Assembly (NCBI GenBank): GCA_032209605.1
Contig: JASFXZ010000001.1
Span: 17,378,256 to 17,442,255 of the forward strand
Direction of reading: 5' to 3'
DNA length: 64,000 nt
DNA from: Mactromeris polynyma
Lineage: Eukaryota; Mollusca; Bivalvia; Venerida; Mactridae
Shown here: one piece after another, positions 25,390 through 38,400 of the stretch
Position numbering within the stretch: position 1 is the stretch's first letter
Layout: each line of letters starts with the position of its first letter
Made by a program: the position numbers and the translations under genes
The notes under the pieces: generated by a model
Seen by the model: only the letters and a program-made list of their open reading frames with translations
Told to the model about the DNA's origin: nothing
The model's database searches: none

Positions 25390-25510
25390 TTATTGTTCAG
25401 TTGGTAGTGTCCGCTTTGGGTGAATGAGGTCGTGGGGTCGAACCATGGCCGCGTCTTACCAAAGAGGTAAACATGCCTTTCTAGGCACTCGGTATATTTA
25501 TAGAAGTAAA
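25390..25510 (+). mobile_element. tRNA-derived SINE
   Basis: The head TTCAGTTGGTAGTGTCCG followed by GAGGTCGTGGGGTCGAACC is a tRNA-like A-box/B-box pair (B-box slightly degenerate). The body has ACCAAAGAGGTAAACATG and CTAGGCACTCGGTAT. This head and body layout is familiar from tRNA-type SINEs of mollusc and other lophotrochozoan genomes. The 3' end and target duplication were not resolved. It is not a functional tRNA because the acceptor ends do not pair. Confidence 0.6.
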
Positions 25511-26263
25511 TAAGGTAGGCGCTCGTAGTGAAAAGCTTGTTGTTCACAAACAGGCATTTTTGCTCATTTTACTTGTTGATCATATGTTAAATACCGTTCC
25601 TTTATAAAAATACTATTTACCTTTACCTTGGGCGCTTATTCCGATACCTTCATAATCACCCTATGCTTAATGACTCTCGTGCGACTGAAATTTTCTAATT
25701 TTAGGCAGGCGAAACGTAGTGCGTCATCAGCCATTCAGCGAGCCGCTTTCAACGACTCGTTTATGTCCTAAAAGTAGGCCAGTAAATATGTGTAAATAAA
25801 CATTATGCGACTGTGTACTGAGGAAAAGCAAAATAAATCGAACATATGTGACTAACGTTTCGTCGGCATGCCTGTAAATGTGTAGTAATTTAAGGCCATT
25901 CATACACTTGTCGACGCAAAATCTGCGTATATTTTAAAATGTGCCATCCCGTAACTAAGCATGTGGTGGTACTTGAAAAAGTTGCCACACTGTTTGATTG
26001 GTTCTAACACGGGAAAGTACCCGTTTATTATAAACTCAGTAGTCACGGGATCGTACCCACCAATGAAATTTAGTATCACGGTAAAACGGGGATTTCGGTT
26101 TCTGTGACTACATTATTGGCTATATCAGAAAGGTTAAAAGGGTAAAAGGGTAAAAAAACACAATATACTGCGTTATAAGGCATCGTGAAAATGAAACGGT
26201 AGTGGAATCAAGGCGCTATGTGGGAGCGTAAAAAGTATCTGTAGCCTATGGTCTTTCTATGGA
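25511..26263. other. Intergenic, no feature recognised
   Basis: No gene is visible. A short GGGTAAAA run at about 26138-26155 is the only local repeat. Confidence 0.5.
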
Positions 26264-26322
26264 AAAAGAGAGAGAATAAGTTACTACAGGGAACGCAAAA
26301 TACATAAGACAGTGCCTAATTC
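26264..26322. repeat. Dispersed repeat B, 5' fragment
   Basis: AAGAGAGAGAATAAGTTACT and then ACATAAGACAGTGCCT match the first 60 bases of repeat B (23258) before similarity stops. Confidence 0.55.
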
Positions 26323-27611
26323 CCCTGGTGGAATGTTGGTTGCGTACGTCGGTAAAGCTGATGGATTCTACCGTAGAGCTGATCTTCCTAGACTTTTCTC
26401 CAGACGGGTGCTGCGGGCGCGCCAGGTTTATAATAACTGACAATACCAACCTGGCAAACTGTCAGTCAATTTGAATACCAACATGCTAAATCATTGATTC
26501 ATATATGTGCAAAAAGATAAGAAAATCCCGTCTGTGTATTGTATGTCTTAAATGTATAAACCTTGAATATAAAACAATTCGAAAGCACACAACTTTTAAT
26601 CTTTAAACGTAAAACGTTCTTATTGCTATGTCAATTATGTTCAACATGACTATTATTTAGACCGAATGAAGTTAATATCATATTCAGCAGATATGTATAT
26701 TGCTTGGCTCATTGTTGAACACCCTGAAATAACATCAGCATCATATTGACAGCACAAAAATCATAGTTAAAAACTATTAAAATTGAAATCAAATAATGTT
26801 CAAGAAATTTCGTTGAAGCGCAAAATCTAAATATGATAAAATTAGACACAAAGACCAAGAACGCCGCCGTAAGTCCCTTCTTACAACGAAAATATTTGAT
26901 CAATGTGATCAGCCTTAAATGTGCATAGTCTTGGTTTATGCCAAATTTAACTTAGTCGGAAATAAGAGAAAATTGTAGGTAAATGCATACATACAGATAT
27001 GCTCTACAACACTACATTTTCGCTTTGCGTACATGTTTCCCAAACCACTAATACAAGATTCTGATAAGGTTTTTTCTATCATGACCTACGCGTCTATTTA
27101 GTGCCAGCACAGGATATACCTGTGTAAGATTTGTGTTTTGCATTCCAATAAATGTTTACGAAACCTTATACGACACTGTTTTATAGTACCTTTGTATGAA
27201 GGCATTAACATGCTATTTTCTCTAATTATCACTACATGTTTTATAAACTGTTTTTATTGAAATGTACTACGGTACTTTCTTTAAAAGCAAATTTAAATTT
27301 ACATACACACGGAGCATATATAAACTATTTTATCAAACATTGGCCCGTCACTTTAATCCTCTTTCAAATAGTCAACTTGTGCAGCAAATCAACAATTAAG
27401 TCAATGTGGATAGTTTCATTTAATTTGCTTTAACCTAGAGTATCCAAATAAGACAGCCTTTCGGACAGACGGACCAATAAACTAATGAATATACGCGTGC
27501 ATAGTGAGATATAATTACTAAAAATATACATGTGAAAGCTGAGCAATTTTAATGCACAATAACAAAGATCTACTAGTGAAGAAAATGTTCAGCTGTTGCA
27601 ACCACATTCAC
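26323..27611. other. Intergenic, no feature recognised
   Basis: AT-rich sequence with ORFs of at most 67 codons and no recognisable motifs. I see no gene here. Confidence 0.5.
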
Positions 27612-27710
27612 TAGACAATGCCTCCCTACACAGACCCCCGCAGTCCACAAAATATCAGACACTGAGGACGTGCAAGAGTAAACAATGTGAAGGTGCAAGG
27701 GTAAACATGT
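27612..27710. repeat. Dispersed repeat B, diverged partial copy
   Basis: ACAATGCCTCCCTACACAGA and CCGCAGTCCACAAAATATCA resemble the internal part of repeat B (23302-23350), but with more changes than the other copies. Confidence 0.45.
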
Positions 27711-27885
27711 ATGGGAGTAGGGCTGTGTGGAATGGTCTGGCCGAACATAAAGAACAATTTAGATTTAGGGCGACAACAAGGAGAAATATTTAATTGATGC
27801 AATACAACAACGGAACAAGCCAAGAAAATCAGTAATAAAAGTAATAAGTAACTGTTAAGCCCTCCCCCTGATATTGTTTTATGAA

Positions 27886-28099
27886 CGAGAGAGAATACGT
27901 AACTACAGGAAACGCCACATACACAAGACAGTGCCTCCCCACGCAGACCTCCGGGAAAAGAACAATCCACATAACACAAGGCACTTAAGTAGGTTAAAGG
28001 GTACATATGTTAAGGAACAGAGGCACAAGGAATTAGCTAACCTCACACTTAATCGCTATAAAGTCATTGATTTCCAACATATATACATAAATTGACTAA
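27886..28099. repeat. Dispersed repeat B joined to part of repeat C
   Basis: 27886-28032 matches repeat B (23258-23410) closely. It then joins directly to a segment matching 23691-23757 of repeat C (AGCTAACCTCAC, then TTTCCAACATATATACATAA). Relative to the first locus the intervening ~280 bp are missing. The 126-codon minus-strand ORF here is a by-product of the repeat. Confidence 0.6.
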
Positions 28100-29890
28100 A
28101 CTGATATTATTGTAACCAGGACATACCTGATTTCATAATCTAAAAAAATAATTAAACATGGCAAGGAAAACACTCTGGAAATAAAATAAAACATTTAGAT
28201 CACATGGAAATACATTTTAATAAATGTTTGTTTTTCAAATAATTACTTACACAAAAGCATGTCCATCAAACGTGTTTATCTTCAAAGTTTTTAAGTGGAT
28301 TTGTTTCATGTTTGAAACAAGTGTCAATTTCAGTCTCTAGAGTACAACCCTTATTCAAATGTTCAGTTAGCTACCATTCGCTCGAATGACAGAATGTCTC
28401 ACCCTCTCTGGTAAAACGTCCGACTGTTAACGGGACAACTGCCTCCACTCCCGATGCAGAGCAGCTTCAGTTCAAACAGATTGTGTACAGGCGGATCTAG
28501 TGCCAATAATATAACATAGGGCATACAGGTTAAAATATCCGGGGTGCTTAACTTATTTCTTCGTGTATATATACGCACACATAGTTCCACCTTCACAAAC
28601 GAGAAAAAAGGGAAGTAACAAGGAAGGGATTTCCCTTTATGGGTCCAAATCTTCCAACAAAATGCACACCACACAGTCTGGTTTTGGTTGCTATTAACAT
28701 AGTCAAAGTTTGGACAAGTGTTCTTGCAACGCTAGATCTAAACCTTTCTTACTAGTAAAATAACTGGAAATGGACATGCATGTACACTTTCTGCCTTTTA
28801 ACTACTTTGCCACCAAAGTTCTTACATACACAACAATATCTATGACGAGAAGGCATGGCTACATACAATATTTAATTAATAAATTGTATTACATTGGCGC
28901 GATTTTTGAGAGTTATTTTCTCCTTATAAAGAGCTTTCAGTGTCAATTGAATCATGTTATCGAAAAGCGCTATGAAAATCTGATCTGAGGAATATGTCCG
29001 CAATTCGTTTACAAGAAAATCACGATGTAGTAAATACACTCTCTAGGCCTCGAGGAGTTAAATTTAATTGTATATACATGTGAATGTTATTTCTTCAACT
29101 GTGAGTCGTGTGACAATGTAACATGAATAAAAATAGAAAGATAATAAACTAATTAGCGATAAATATTAATACACTTTCGATGTTTCAAATGTCAAAAGCT
29201 TGCCACTTGAGTGTTGATAAAAGTACATCAACATTTTGGTATCAAGTGACACTTTTAATGATAAAGAGATAACCAACAATGAAACAAACGAATTCTTTAT
29301 CTACGTTTATCTAGATGGTGAATACCAGCATCCCAAATACAATGTGCACATTGATACTGTATCGAACAAACATACAAAGTACAATGTTGGCTTACATACC
29401 TTTACCGTAAATACTTAAAGTGAATGTACCGCCTTCTAAAGAGAGTCAACATAATTGCTTTTATTCACTGTGAGAAATAATCCCAGATGACGTTCAAGAA
29501 GACATTGCTCTCCAAAATTCAGATTATTAAAAAATCATAAAATAGCTTTTTTTCATCTAAAGTTTTGTGTTTATGATTCACGAACCAGTAGCACTTTCTA
29601 GTCTATATGGTCCGTGGAAATATGACTGCTGTTTTTTAAACTGTAGTCTTATTTGTTTACAAATGTTTCTGATCCTGACAAAGCCAAAACGACTACATTT
29701 ATTCAACAATGATGTATGTTTACATTAATGTTCACTTAACTTACAATATTATGCAGCATTTTGCATATGTAAATTTTACTTCATTATTCGGTTATATCAT
29801 TCAATTCAAGTTCACTTATCACACCAAACGTAACAATAATATATTGGTCCGAGAGCTTATTATGATAAATACGACAAGATGCTGAATCAG
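28100..29890. other. Intergenic upstream of copy 2, no gene recognised
   Basis: AT-rich sequence with small ORFs only (up to 91 codons, none with recognisable motifs). The last few hundred bases presumably contain distal promoter sequence of the downstream gene. Confidence 0.5.
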
Positions 29891-29899
29891 TGAAAATGC

Positions 29900-29950
29900 G
29901 GACTTTGCCTGTGTATTTCGAGGTCTGACCTCACCATTGGGTTATAAAAG
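29900..29950 (+). promoter_or_regulatory. Core promoter of copy 2 with TATA box and candidate nuclear-receptor sites
   Basis: TATAAAAG at 29943-29950 lies 105 nt upstream of the ATG, which would place the start of transcription near 29970-29980. Just upstream are a 13-bp palindrome GAGGTCTGACCTC (29920-29932), made of inverted AGGTC half-sites, and CAAAGTCC on the minus strand (29907 to 29900), which resembles the HNF4-type element. The TATA call is good; the factor assignments are inference from motif resemblance. Confidence 0.55.
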
Positions 29951-30054
29951 GAATACCACAAACAAAGAGTCCATATGAGTGAAGGTGATACATATATACG
30001 CAAAAGACTGTAGTTAAACACCAACACAATATTTATATAGTTACAAAGCCCAAT

Positions 30055-32482
30055 ATGGGGCTCGTGTTATTTGGTGTAATTGCCCTTGTGGCTGGAACAT
30101 TTGCAGGTAGGTTTTCGTTATCTATTATATGCCATTGCTTCTCACTTTAAACAATTAGGTTTAATATTGAATATCTTGATAGTCATAATTGATTTGTTCA
30201 TTGCGTGGAAATATGATTTTAAGTTTTTAATAGACTTTAACGATATTCGTTCATCTCTTCAGTTCTTTCTTTGGGTTTGTTATGTACTGTGTTGCTTATT
30301 ATTAACAACGAGATCTCTAATGTTAAATTGGGCTACCGTAGACGTTACAAATATGGAAACAGGCAATTAAATTGTTGTTGATTATTCTAAATCTGTATTT
30401 TAACACAGTCTGATTGTTTTCAAAATACAACATGATAGAAATCTAGGTATACAATTATACTTATTTAAACAAATAATAAAACTTAATCAATGTTTGCCAT
30501 TTCTATTTCATATCACTCGTACTAAATTAGATACATAGGCTGGTTTTTATATCACATACTACACTGCTATATGTGTCAAATGAACGCCAAGCACCATATG
30601 GTACTGTTACGAAACGCACATAAAATGACAATTTTGTACCTTTCAAATATTATTACCAACATTTTGTTATAAGATGGATACCATTCTTTCAGGACCAATT
30701 CAAGAGGTTAGAGTATCAGACACATGCGCTCGACAATGTACTGGTAAATATAGTATACATTAATTTTGAAATATTATATATTAATTACTAAAGTAATTGA
30801 CACTTCGTGTATATGATTTATGCTTTACGTGATGTCATTTACCATAAACTTTCCAATGCTGTATACTCGATTTGTGTTTATGAAAGCGCAGTCTATCTCT
30901 TGACAACAACCAAATGAACATGTATGTATGACGCATGTATTTACATGCATATATGTGTACATTATTGTTTTTAGTGTCGAATCAATTCAATTATGAAACT
31001 GGAACAACATATGAATTTACATATGAAACTGAACTGAGAACCGCTGTACAAGGTGCATCCGAAGATCATGCAGGAATTCTTATGAAATCAAAGGCCTATC
31101 TCGATTTCATCTCCAAATGTGAAATGGTCCTTAGGGTAAGGATTTTCTCGAATAACATTTAAAGCTGATTGATAAATTTAACTTTATAAATATCATTGAT
31201 TAACAAACCATAATGCCAAGGTCGCTAAATAGTTTCCTTGCGTAAATCTGGAAATGTTAATATTTAAATAAATATAAAAAGTAATATTTTTTTCAAAACA
31301 TTAGCTAATGGGCTTCAACTATTCATATTTTCTTCTATTTAGTTGGACGATGTCAAGCTTATGGAACATGATCCAGACACATCTTCCATGAAACCTGTGA
31401 TATCTGATCTTGTTGCTGAACTTGAAAGCAATCCTCTGACAGTATCTTTCCAAGATGGTAATGTTGAAGAACTCTGCTTATCTAAGCCAGAAAAAGAAGA
31501 AGTTCTCAACATCAAAAGAGGATTGTTGTCACTTATCCAGAACAACATGGATGATATAAATACAGACCAAACCGTCACTGAGGTATTTAACGTCTGTTCT
31601 ACATGCTTATATCTATATTGTTATATTTACTTATTTGGACATGTGATTTTATTTCCTTGAACATTCCAAAACGGTATCGCTGAATAATAAGGCACCGAAA
31701 GCTAATATAATATCTGATTGAAAACCTGAAATGTAGTTCTTGCAAAAAATCCCTATCAGCTGGAAAGCGAAGTCGAATAAGAGATATGTCCGAATGAATG
31801 CACCGTTGCATTTACATAATTTGACAACAACACCAAAATACACCTTTGTTTAGTATTGCCCGAAAATAAAACTTCACATTGTACAGCATAACTCCAAATA
31901 GGTCGTCGTACATACCGCGTTTCTGTATAAGATATTCACCGTTGATTTTTCATATTTCAGACCGATGTATCTGGTGAATGTGAAACAGAATACACATCAG
32001 AGGATAAAGGCTGGTACAATAAACTCATTAAAAAGTCAAAGAATCTACTTGGATGTAAACAACGACAAGCTAGCAACATTGCTGTTGACAGTATTCCATA
32101 CAATTCCGATTCGGTAAGATATTTATCTGCTCTAATTTTCACGAATGTTTTCATCATTGCAAGATTCTGTTTTTATAATTGATTTTTAATATAATTTATC
32201 TTTAATATTCACGTACTCCGGGAAGTTTTACAGAGAGGTACATTTTATACCGCATCTATTCTAATATTAGACTATATTTCCAGGACATACAATCACTTCC
32301 ACTGATTAAGAGTACACATGAATGTGAACAGGAGATAACAACCACATCAGGACGTCTTCAGTACGCAAAATGTCAAGAACGTCATAGTTTTGCTCCATTC
32401 TCAAGACTCGACAGTGGAGCCATTACACACAACACACAGACTCTAACTTTCGTAAAGGAGCTCAAGTCAACATCTAAACCAG
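30055..32482 (+). other. Copy 2 exons 1-6: signal peptide and start of the vitellogenin-type N domain
   Basis: Exon 1 (30055-30106) encodes a hydrophobic 17-18 residue signal peptide ending AGTFA|G. Exon 2 (30693-30743) is a tiny 51-nt exon containing CARQC. Exons 3-6 encode the beta-barrel part of the N domain: YETGTTYEFTYETELRTAVQ (exon 3), then exon 5 with DVSGECETEY and LLGCKQRQ. That cysteine spacing is typical of apolipophorin and vitellogenin N domains. Introns are 586, 231, 207, 378, 170 and 354 bp. The 354-bp sixth intron is where the left window edge cuts copy 1 (window base 1 corresponds to 32508). Nothing else is recognised in these introns. Confidence 0.85.
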
Positions 32483-35400
32483 GTTTTATATTTAACTTTT
32501 TACACATGCGGTATATTTATTGAATTTAGTGAAAGTTGTAAATGAGTATGAACGTTTAAAACACCGGTGGAAAAATGTTTTAAGCGAATAGATACACTGC
32601 AGAGAAAACAAGCGTTAAACATGAAGTACGAATGTTAAATTGATACTAGTTGTAGTTGTCTACGAAATTTTGCAAATTGCTTTGAGAGAACATGTTTCTA
32701 TTACATATGTATTACCTAATATCAAGCGTCACAATGTAATAAATGAAGACATTATTTGCATTCTACATACTGGCATATTTATTTATTATTTTGGTGTCAT
32801 TACATGGTTTATGTCATCTGAACATTTTTATTGCAGCTCAAGTTATTCAAAGAGCCCCACTACAGTTCCAACATGAAAGCGATAGCAGTGAGTCTACACC
32901 AGTGAAAGACTTAGAACGAAAACTTATGGAAATTTGTGAAGATACACAAAATGGTGTTACCACTGAAACTCCAAATCTCTTCACGTCTTTGGTTAAAGTT
33001 ATGAAAACAATGCAAAGCAGTGATATGTCATTGATTTACAAGAAACTCATAAAAACTCAAATCTGCTCTTCCAACATAAACCGAGTCAGGTATGATGTTT
33101 TTATAAAAAATCTGTTTCGATAATACTGTAATTTATTTTGTAATGTTCTAAATTAATAATTTAATTAATAATGAAACACAATCCAAGGTTCGTACTACAT
33201 GTATAAAGAATTTATATATTTTTTTCAGAAAATATTTCTTAGATGCAATCCCCATGTGTGGAACAGTTGATAGTGTGAGATACATGGTAGAACTTCTAAC
33301 CACAAGAGAAATCACCGGTATGGAGGCTGATATGTGGATGACAACTTTATCTTTTATTCAAAACCCTTCTATCAACATGCTTGCTGAAGTGAAGGTAAAC
33401 TACTCCTTGTGTAATTCATCGATCAACATGTATTATTGTATATCATTGAAAGGTTTGACAATGAATAAAGAGTTCGAACATGCAAAATATATTCCTCTGC
33501 CAGATCGAAAACACAATAAAATATTATCATACAAGTAATTTATTACGATGGCTAAAGGAATATATGACACAAACATATCTGTTAGCTTAAACTTGATCAA
33601 AATATGTCCATTATAATTTAATTACACTGAATATACAGTAAATATGTATCTGAGTTGTCATATTTTCTTTGTTTCCGTAGCCTCTTCTTACAATGACGTC
33701 GAACCTGGAAAAATCGATGCTCTCAGTCAGTTCTCTGATTCATCGTGTTTGCAAGAACAATCCGTCATGCAGTAACCTCATTGAAGTGAAAAAATTGATT
33801 TCCTTAATGGAAAACAAAATCGCCCCATCCTGTAAAATTACAGATGAAACCTTGAAAATGGTATGTATATATTATCCAAACTGATTCACTAAGTAACATT
33901 TTTATGACATGATAATATATATGACCGCAATTGAAATAAGACACTTTGTTAAATCGTTCAGCATATCAATGATTACACCTCAGTTCTTTATGTTTCTATC
34001 CTCATATTTCAGAGTGTTTTGGCTCTAAGAGCAATCGGCAACGCTGGATTTGGAGACGGAGCTAAAACAACACTAACAAAATGTATCCAAAGAACCGAAA
34101 ACCCAATAGAGATAAGACTGTCTGCGATTCAAGCATTCCGCCGTATGTCATGTAGCACTGATGTAAGTAATACATATTATTTGTTAATATTACATCTTAA
34201 ATATTCTTTGGTTTTAATCCATCACTTTCATAGCCATTCAAATGTATTAACAAGAAAAGGTGGTAAATAATGCAAATGTTTCTATTTCAGAAATCTATGG
34301 TGTTTGCCATCTTCTCAAACACAAAGGAAGATTCTGAAGTTAGAATTGCTGCTTACAAAACGCTGATGGAATGCCCTTCTGATGATCTTATCAGTAAAGT
34401 AAAGAAAGTTCTTGCAGGAGAAGTTGTCAACCAAGTCGGATCATACGTATGGTCTCACCTTACAAACCTCATGGAAACATCCGACCCACATAAACAATCG
34501 ATTAAAAATATCCTTGAAGATGAAACCCTGAAGAAGGAATTTGATTTGGACAATAGGAAGTTCTCAAGAAATTATGAAAAATCCGTTTTCATTGAGAAAC
34601 TTAACACTGGAGCCACAGCAGAGGATGATCTCATCTGGTCTTCACAATCCTTCATTCCCAGGTCCGGTATGCTCAACTTGACCGTTGACCTATTTGGCAA
34701 TGCGGTTAACTTATTTGAAGTCGGTGGTCGAATGGAGGGCTTAGAATATTTCTTAGAATCATACTTTGGACCTAATGGATACTTCAGCGAAAACGATGTA
34801 AAAGAGGCTGTAGAGGAAACTGCCTTGGATATTGTTAAATCCGACAAGGTCAAACGAATTGATAGAAGGGTAATTGAATTACATTTGATTCTTTACATGT
34901 AGCGTAGTATACCCATTTTGAATGCCCATTCACCACTTAAATTTACTATCATTTCTAAAGCAAGTACAACATTTTCTGTTTTGTCATCGGTTAAATAATT
35001 TAACAGAAATTTATGTAGAATATGCGTTTTCTACTTTCTCGCCTTGGTTCGAATCCCGGTAGCGCCATTGACTGATTTTTCGTGTTCCTCAAAATATGAC
35101 TTTATTTCAATATTACTACAGTTGGTGTTTAGTGCTTTGTGGCGGATGTAAAAATTCGCCCCGTACTTCGCACCAAGTGTAGTACTCCTTAATCAACTTT
35201 ATATAAGTTTAATTTTATTCTAAAATGACGTTTTTACGCTGTGATGCAGTGGTTAGCATAACGAACCGGCAATCCGTAGACCCGGGTTCGAATCCCGGTA
35301 GCGCCATTGACCGATTTTTCGCGTTTCTCAAAACATGACTTTATTACATTATAACGTTCTTATTTTCAGAACACTCAGCCAATGGATGATTTACGTGGAT

Positions 35401-38400
35401 CAATGTACATGAAAGTGTTTGGCAATGAACTCAGATATTGTGACTTCCAAGGACTTGATTCTCTATTTGCTAAGAATAGCGTGAACTTCCTTGATATTCT
35501 CATGGCATTGAGCAATGAAAATGATTACCAATACTCACACAGTTCAATGTTTATGGACAGCACATTGGTTGTTCCAACAAGCTCTGGTTTCCCACTCAAA
35601 CTGACAGTAAACGGAACTGCCACAATTGACTTGAAAGCATCTGGTATGGTAGATGTAATGAAATTGGCATCATCACCACCAACTATGGATGTACATGGAA
35701 TTATGAAACCCAGGTAAGCCAATATAAAATGCACGTTTATCCTCATTTTCATATTTAGCGTTACCTGAATTCATTCTCCAGGGCTTTGTGAACTTATCAT
35801 AGTACTGACTGAAACATATAATATACAGTTCGTCTTTAACAAGTTCAATGTTGTCATATTTCAGTGGTGCAATTGTTGTTTCAAGCAGTATGGGAATTGA
35901 TGCACTCGGTACGCTGATAGGAATAAAGATGGTCTCAACACTTCACTCCAGTACTTCAGTTCAAGGAAAAATAACTCTTGGTCAAGGATCGGTTCTTAGT
36001 GTTGAATTCGACCTTCCTGAGGAGAAACAAGACATAATTAGTGTTAGGTAAATGTTTATTTCAGACTTTATTTATAATTAAATAAAATACTTTTTCAGAA
36101 ATAAATACATGTATACAAACATGAATATGTATATTTTTAAATAAAGAAATAAATGAATACAGAGGCATATGTTATATCTATTTCCAGTTCATCGTTCTAT
36201 ACTGTGCATCGTCACTCCGAAAGAGAACAGAAAATGATAACTGAAAACCGCCAAAAGCACACAGCTTGTACTGGAAGCAACTTGGCCAAAATAACTGGAC
36301 TTGAACTTTGTGGAGAAGTTGGCTTCCCAAATGCTTCTTTGGTAGAAAACGCACCATACTTCCCGATGACAGGACCAGTTAATGCAGCTGTTACCCTCTA
36401 CAAACGTGACAAGGCAATGAAAGGATATAAGCTTGAAGCAAGATCTATTCATGTAAGTATGGTTCACTTTTAAAATATGTCACCAACTTGTCAGAAATAA
36501 CATTTTCATCAATGTATTGAATTTAATTTTTCCCCTTACATATATTACTTCCACATATTATTTATTGGTATGAACCGGACTGATCAAAACTGATAAGTTA
36601 TATTATATATTTATTTTATATTGCATTCATTGATCCTTTATGATCATTAACCACAACGAGTTTAATATTGTTTAACATAATTGCACAAATATTGTAGGAT
36701 AACGATGTAAACATTGTGCGACTGGCATTTTCAACACCAGATTCAAACATTGATCGCAGTTTCGGAGCTGACTTTAGTATTAATAAAGCAGAAGGTTCAG
36801 TAGATGCTAGTTTCACATCTCCATGGAAGAAAGCAGATTTCACAGGTGAGAACTATTCATAATTATTCAGACGTTTTCTTGAAAAACAAAGAGATGAAAT
36901 AAGTGTTATCTTAACGACATTATAAAGACATGACTACGCCATATTTACTTGTCACCACTATAACATTTATCTGACTAGTGTTTTACATGTTCTCGATCTA
37001 ATTTATAGGTACATTCATCAGCAACAAATCCGACAAAATCATCAGTGGAAAAATGAATTATAATGGGGAAATTCAATTTGATGTTAGAGGAAGCCTAAAA
37101 TCTGAGAAATCAGGCCCAGGAGTACTTTACACACCAATGATCAAAGTGAGCATTCCTGGTATGATTAGTTCTGAACTCACAGGCTCAGTTAACTATGCTC
37201 CATGGAAATACTTCGAAACAGATTTGCAGGTCAACGGGTTGACAACAACACCACTTTCTATGAAATGTAAGTGACTTTCCAAAGGATTCATAAATATAAT
37301 TTAGAATTGAAACGAGTGTCGCTTAACCGTCATCAGCAAGTGTAAGGCCATATATAAGTACGAAAATTACTGACACTGAAACGCAAAATACATAACATCT
37401 AATTGAAATACACAAATAAATAACATTTCATTTAAATATTAAAATATGTCACTATTAGCAAACAATTCGAGAGTATTCCAGACATAAAACAAATCAAACC
37501 TTTACGAAGGTCCTTAAAGTTGGCGTACCATATTGATTAGTTTAAAAGAGAAGGAATACAACGAAAAATGTATTTCTCCCTCAATAAAATGTTTGATTCT
37601 TAAATATTATAGATTTATATTCGTATACTGCAAGACATTATATTATATTTGTTGTTTCATCAACTATTACAGCATCCATCCAAAACAAAGAAAAGATCCA
37701 GAGTGCTAGTGCAAGCATAGACTTATCACCAAAACAAACATACTCCTTCGATTCCTCGGTACAAAAAACCGAATACAAGAAGAAGATCACCTACAAGTCA
37801 CAACTGTCCATCCAATCACCAACTAAAGAAATTCTCGTTCTTGGTGGATCGTTCACAAACGTTTATGGCAAGAATATTGAAGTTGATGTGATTGTGGATA
37901 AAATTGTTGAAAAACAAATCACAATGAAGAGTGAGTTAACTCCCCTTTCTCCTCATTATAATGTGCTCGGATAATACATGCAGGATTAATTAAATAAACA
38001 TAGATGTTATAATTCGACTTTGACTGAGACAGTTTTGTGGTTGTTTTACTGAGTATTCTTTTTTTTACAATTTTAGCAAATTTCATCACGAAAGCTTACC
38101 GTCGAGGACGTGTCCAAAATATCGTCCGTGTTGATCTTAGATCACAATTGGTTGAATTGAAAATGAGGAACAAATTTGATAACAGAAATGGAAAAACACT
38201 CGCCGCTGATGTAGATGTTACCTATGTCATTCGTCGGTTTGCTAGAGACAATATTAAACTCGTTGCCAAGCTGATAAACCTAAGCAGCAAAACTCTCACA
38301 AAAGGAAAGACATCCCTGTAAGTGATACAAACTATTTCGTTATTAAACTAGGAACCTGGTTCGAACACTATTCCAGCTAAATAATTATGTCGATAATAAA

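Noticed and set aside
27626..28006. 126-codon minus-strand intergenic ORF
   Set aside because: It overlaps dispersed repeat B. The frame is disrupted in the other repeat copies and no motif is recognisable.
28399..28674. 91-codon minus-strand ORF upstream of copy 2
   Set aside because: No start context, no recognisable domain and no paralogue in the window. Its length is within chance expectation.
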